Below the pieces are notes generated by a model, which was not told where the DNA came from, ran no database searches, and was given only the letters and a program-made list of their open reading frames with translations. Positions 6,092 through 8,729 of a DNA stretch of 8,729 bases are shown here, piece by piece (position 1 is the stretch's first letter; every line of letters starts with the position of its first letter). The stretch covers positions 1 through 8,729 of the forward strand of contig PKQU01000084.1 of NCBI GenBank assembly GCA_017577925.1, in the 5' to 3' direction. A program made the position numbers and the translations under genes. The stretch comes from Bacillota bacterium (GTDB lineage: Bacteria > Bacillota > Bacilli > Calditerricolales > Calditerricolaceae).

Positions 6092-7033
6092 GTGGCGGTG
6101 TTTCGGCGAAAAGGGGAATGGCTCGAGGTGGTGGTTCCCGACGCGTGGCAGGGCCAGACGGTGGAGGCGGTACTGGCCGGTCCGTTGCGCGTCCCTGCGC
6201 GCCTTCGCCGTGCGTGGTTGCGCGAGGCCCGGGTGGTGGTGGGAACGCACCCGGCCCGGCCGGATGAGGCGCTGGCGGCGGGTGCGCGGCTGCGCCTGCA
6301 CGCCTTCGCGCCGGAGGACTACGGTGTCAACCCGGAGCCGCATCCCATTGAAGTGCTGTACGAAGATGACCATGTGCTTGTCGTCAACAAGCCGGCGGGG
6401 ATGATCGTCCATCCGGACCGGCCGGGAGGGGGCGGCACTTTGGCCAATGCCGTCGCCTATCATTACCTGCTGAACGGAATTGCGGCCAAGCCGCGCCACA
6501 TCCACCGGCTGGATCGCGACACCACCGGCGTCGTGCTGTACGCCAAGCACCCGTGGGCCCACGCCGTGCTGGATGCCGAACTGCGCGAGCGCTGCGTGCG
6601 CCGCGAATACGTGGCCCTGGTGGCCGGACGCCTGCGGAAAAAGCGGGGAACGCTGCGCTTTCCCATTGCCCGCGACCGGAAGAACCGGCAGCGGCGCTGC
6701 GTGTCGCCTGCGGGCCAGCCGGCGGTGACCCATTACGAGGTCCTGGAAACCTTTCGGGACGCTACGCTGGTGCGCGCCTGGCTGGAGACGGGCCGGACGC
6801 ATCAGATTCGCGTCCATTTTGCGCACATCGGCCATCCGCTCATGGGCGACGTGCTGTACGGCGGTCCGCCCGCGCCCCTTGGACGCCAGGCGCTGCACGC
6901 GTGGCGCGTAACCTTTTCCCATCCGCTGACCAGGTCGTGGGAAACAGTGGAAGCGCCGTGGCCGGACGACTTGCAAGCGGCGGTGGCCGACGCGCGAGCC
7001 GCAGGAAAAGGGGAAGCGCCGCCGGACGGGTAA
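6092..7033 (+). CDS. RluA-family pseudouridine synthase
   Basis: A 313-aa RNA pseudouridine synthase that would isomerise specific uridines in rRNA or tRNA. The N-terminal 75 residues are basic and resemble a divergent S4 RNA-binding region. The catalytic domain begins at EVLYEDDHVLVVNKPAGM (about 87-104), with NKPAGMIVHP at 99-108, the catalytic loop HRLDRDTTG (138-146, nucleophile Asp141), and the C-terminal block ETGRTHQIRVHFAHIGHP then MGDVLYGG. I start it at GTG 6092, since AGGAGG (6078-6083) lies 8 nt upstream; extending the open frame further upstream would run through a strong terminator and the end of the previous gene. The family has several members per Bacillales genome (RluB-independent types such as YjbO, YlyB and YhcT), and the target base cannot be inferred, so no symbol is given. 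It may be co-transcribed with the aldolase 100 bases downstream. Confidence 0.92.
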   Translation: MAVFRRKGEWLEVVVPDAWQGQTVEAVLAGPLRVPARLRRAWLREARVVVGTHPARPDEALAAGARLRLHAFAPEDYGVNPEPHPIEVLYEDDHVLVVNKPAGMIVHPDRPGGGGTLANAVAYHYLLNGIAAKPRHIHRLDRDTTGVVLYAKHPWAHAVLDAELRERCVRREYVALVAGRLRKKRGTLRFPIARDRKNRQRRCVSPAGQPAVTHYEVLETFRDATLVRAWLETGRTHQIRVHFAHIGHPLMGDVLYGGPPAPLGRQALHAWRVTFSHPLTRSWETVEAPWPDDLQAAVADARAAGKGEAPPDG

Positions 7034-7133
7034 GTGGCACCCTTGGGCGGGGAACGCCCATCCGTTTCGAACCGCTGGATACGATGCATGTGGTGGATGC
7101 GGGAGTAGAGACCGGAAAAGGGAGGGGGATGCG

Positions 7134-7856
7134 ATGGACAAGCACCTTGCGCGTCAGGTGGTAGAAATCGGGCGGGCGCTGTACGAAAAGGGACTTGTCG
7201 CCGGAGCGGAAGGCAACATCAGCGTCCGTCTGTCGGCGGACACCATTCTGATCACGCCGAGTGGCAAGCACAAGGGCGCGCTGGCGGAGGAGGACCTCGT
7301 GGTGATCGACCTGAGCGGGAACGTGTTGGCCGGGCGGCACCGGCCGTCTTCGGAAGCGCAGCTGCACCTTGCGATCTACCGCCAGCGGGAGGATGTTGGC
7401 GCGGTGGTGCACGCCCATCCGCCCACGGCGACGGCGTTTACCGTGGCCGGCCTGTCGATGCTGGATCCGGTGTTGCCGGAGATCGTCGTTACCTTGGGGG
7501 GCGTTCCAACCGTGCCGTTTGCCGTGCCGGGGACGGCGGCGCTGGCCGACGCGATCCGTCCGTATCTGGACGACTTTGACGCCCTGCTCCTGGAAAACCA
7601 CGGCGCGGTGACGATGGGACCGGATCTGGAGAGCGCGCACCAGAAAATGGAGAGTTTGGAGATGGCGGCGCGCATCCGCTGGATGGCCCGGATGCTGGGT
7701 GGGGAACGGCAGCTGACCCGGGACGAGGTGGCGGCCCTCCTTGCTGCGCGGGCGTACGTGCCGGCGACCTCCGGGCGGCATCCGGGAACGAAGCTGTTGA
7801 AATGGCTGGAAGATCAAAAAGAGAGTTGCAAACCCGCGCATTCCGATAGAAAATAA
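7134..7856 (+). CDS. class II aldolase (fuculose-1-phosphate aldolase type), likely in MTA/5'-deoxyadenosine disposal
   Basis: A 240-aa zinc-dependent class II aldolase/adducin-family enzyme. The phosphate-binding region GAEGNISVRL (24-33) and TPSGKHKG are followed by catalytic Glu74 in PSSEAQLH and zinc ligands His93 and His95 (HAHPP) and His156 (ENHGAV). These match Glu73, His92, His94 and His155 of E. coli FucA almost number for number. The start ATG has GGAGGG 7 nt upstream. It lies 55 bases before mtnK on the same strand. MtnB, the methylthioribulose-1-phosphate dehydratase, belongs to the same superfamily, but its usual ATSGN motif is absent and this protein reads as FucA-like. I therefore infer cleavage of 5-methylthioribulose-1-phosphate or 5-deoxyribulose-1-phosphate into DHAP and an aldehyde, as for Ald2 or DrdA. 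A dehydratase role or an unrelated sugar phosphate cannot be excluded. The C-terminal 30 residues extend beyond FucA's usual length of about 215. Confidence 0.88.
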   Translation: MDKHLARQVVEIGRALYEKGLVAGAEGNISVRLSADTILITPSGKHKGALAEEDLVVIDLSGNVLAGRHRPSSEAQLHLAIYRQREDVGAVVHAHPPTATAFTVAGLSMLDPVLPEIVVTLGGVPTVPFAVPGTAALADAIRPYLDDFDALLLENHGAVTMGPDLESAHQKMESLEMAARIRWMARMLGGERQLTRDEVAALLAARAYVPATSGRHPGTKLLKWLEDQKESCKPAHSDRK

Positions 7857-7911
7857 AGTTTGATCTTTTCTTCAATCTCACGCTGACCTTGCTGCAGGGG
7901 GAGAGGCCGCC

Positions 7912-8729
7912 ATGTCCACAACCTACCGCCCGCTGACCGAAGCGGATGCCGCCGCGTACGTTAAGGAACGCGGGTTTTTTCCGCGCCACGCCAACCTGAC
8001 CTGCCGCGAAATTGGCGACGGCAACCTGAATCTCGTCTTCCACATCGTCGACTCTGCTTCCGAGCAATCGCTGATCATCAAACAGGCTTTACCCTACGCG
8101 CGTATCGTTGGCGAATCGTGGCCCTTGACCCTCGACCGCGCCCGCATCGAGGCCGAGGCGCTGCGTATCGAGGGCGAGCTGGCTCCGGGCCTCGTGCCCG
8201 AGGTGGTCCACTACGATGCGGACCTGGCGCTGACGGTGATGGAGGACCTTTCCGACCACACGATCATGCGCAAAGGGCTAATTGCCCGCACGGTGTACCC
8301 GCGCTTTGCCGAGCACATGGCCACCTTTTTGGCCCGCACGCTGTTTTTCACCTCCGATCTCTTCCTGTCGCCGGAGGAGAAGAAAGCCAAGCAACGGGCC
8401 TTCATCAACCCCGAAATGTGCAAGATCACCGAAGACCTGGTTTTTTCCCACCCCTATTACAATGCCGACACCAACCAATTTAACCCGCTCATTCGCGACG
8501 CGGTGGAGGCGTTGTGGCAGAACGGGGAACTGAAGCGGGAAGTGGCCAAGCTGAAGGACGCGTTCATGACCAAGGCCCAGGCCCTCATCCACGGCGATTT
8601 GCACACCGGCTCGATCATGGTGAAGACCGACAGCACAAAGGTGATCGACCCCGAATTCGCCTTCTACGGCCCCATGGGCTTCGATCCGGGTGCGGTCTTT
8701 GCCAATTTGCTGCTGTCCTACGCCTCCCA
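7912..8729 (+). CDS. mtnK: S-methyl-5-thioribose kinase, 3' end outside window
   Basis: The first 272 codons of methylthioribose kinase, which phosphorylates 5-methylthioribose with ATP to methylthioribose-1-phosphate in the cytosol. The frame is open to the right edge; the family is about 400 aa, so roughly one third is missing. Visible motifs are the nucleotide loop GDGNLNLVF (35-43), the ATP-anchoring lysine in LIIKQALPYARIVGE, PLTLDRARIEAEAL, MEDLSDH, the catalytic loop HGDLHTGSIMV (227-237, base Asp229), and the metal-binding motif in IDPEFAFYGPMGFD. These are specific enough to name mtnK rather than a generic aminoglycoside-phosphotransferase-like kinase. The start ATG follows a purine-rich GGGGGAGAGG (about 7896-7905). 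No separate promoter or terminator is seen in the 55-base gap after the aldolase, so the two are probably translated from one transcript. An mtnA-type isomerase would be expected nearby, outside the window. Confidence 0.95.
   Translation, partial: MSTTYRPLTEADAAAYVKERGFFPRHANLTCREIGDGNLNLVFHIVDSASEQSLIIKQALPYARIVGESWPLTLDRARIEAEALRIEGELAPGLVPEVVHYDADLALTVMEDLSDHTIMRKGLIARTVYPRFAEHMATFLARTLFFTSDLFLSPEEKKAKQRAFINPEMCKITEDLVFSHPYYNADTNQFNPLIRDAVEALWQNGELKREVAKLKDAFMTKAQALIHGDLHTGSIMVKTDSTKVIDPEFAFYGPMGFDPGAVFANLLLSYAS

Noticed and set aside
7044..7060. Hairpin TGGGCG/CGCCCA after the pseudouridine synthase as a terminator.
   Set aside because: A 6-bp stem with no T tract after it; not a convincing intrinsic terminator, so read-through into the aldolase gene remains likely.
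5909..7141. Long minus-strand open frame of about 410 codons opposite the pseudouridine synthase.
   Set aside because: It is an antisense shadow of a well-supported gene in high-GC DNA, with low-complexity Arg/Pro/His-rich translation and no motif.
6840..7841. Minus-strand open frame of about 333 codons opposite the aldolase.
   Set aside because: Antisense shadow of the class II aldolase; no recognisable domain.

Overview
The window looks like part of the chromosome of a GC-rich, probably thermophilic member of the Bacillales. The support is a YwhD-family gene (a Bacillales-type hypothetical protein), an SdpI-family membrane protein, an OpuD-type betaine transporter, strong GGAGG ribosome binding sites 6-9 nt before nearly every start, several GTG starts, and compact intrinsic terminators. 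I see no IS element, phage gene, CRISPR array, tRNA or rRNA. The species cannot be named from sequence alone.

Layout. At the left edge is the 3' part of an SdpI-family membrane protein, followed by a short-chain dehydrogenase (533-1330, +). The dehydrogenase converges on a BCCT betaine/choline-type transporter (1379-2905, -), and the two share a hairpin that can terminate in both directions. An AT-rich divergent promoter region (about 2940-3125) separates the transporter from ywhD (3158-3670, +). A pyrrolidone-carboxylate peptidase homologue follows (3714-4343, +), lacks two of its three catalytic residues and ends in a terminator. Next is a DHA1-type MFS efflux pump with its own extended -10 promoter and a leader that can fold over its ribosome binding site.

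The most notable locus is 5754-5996. It encodes an 80-codon glutaredoxin/NrdH-like protein whose first redox-active Cys is replaced by an in-frame TGA, giving a Thr-Pro-Thr-UGA-Pro-Ala-Cys active site. The frame stays open and family-like to a normal stop, a strong RBS precedes it, a perfect hairpin lies about 31 nt after the UGA, and a textbook terminator follows. This is best read as a selenocysteine (UxxC) glutaredoxin-like protein. A conventional gene caller would miss it or split it.

The right third holds an RluA-family rRNA/tRNA pseudouridine synthase (6092-7033), a class II (fuculose-phosphate-type) aldolase (7134-7856) and the 5' two thirds of mtnK, methylthioribose kinase (7912 to the edge). 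An aldolase rather than an MtnB-type dehydratase beside mtnK suggests that methylthioadenosine or 5'-deoxyadenosine is disposed of by cleavage to DHAP plus an aldehyde (the 'DHAP shunt'), instead of the full oxygen-dependent methionine salvage pathway.
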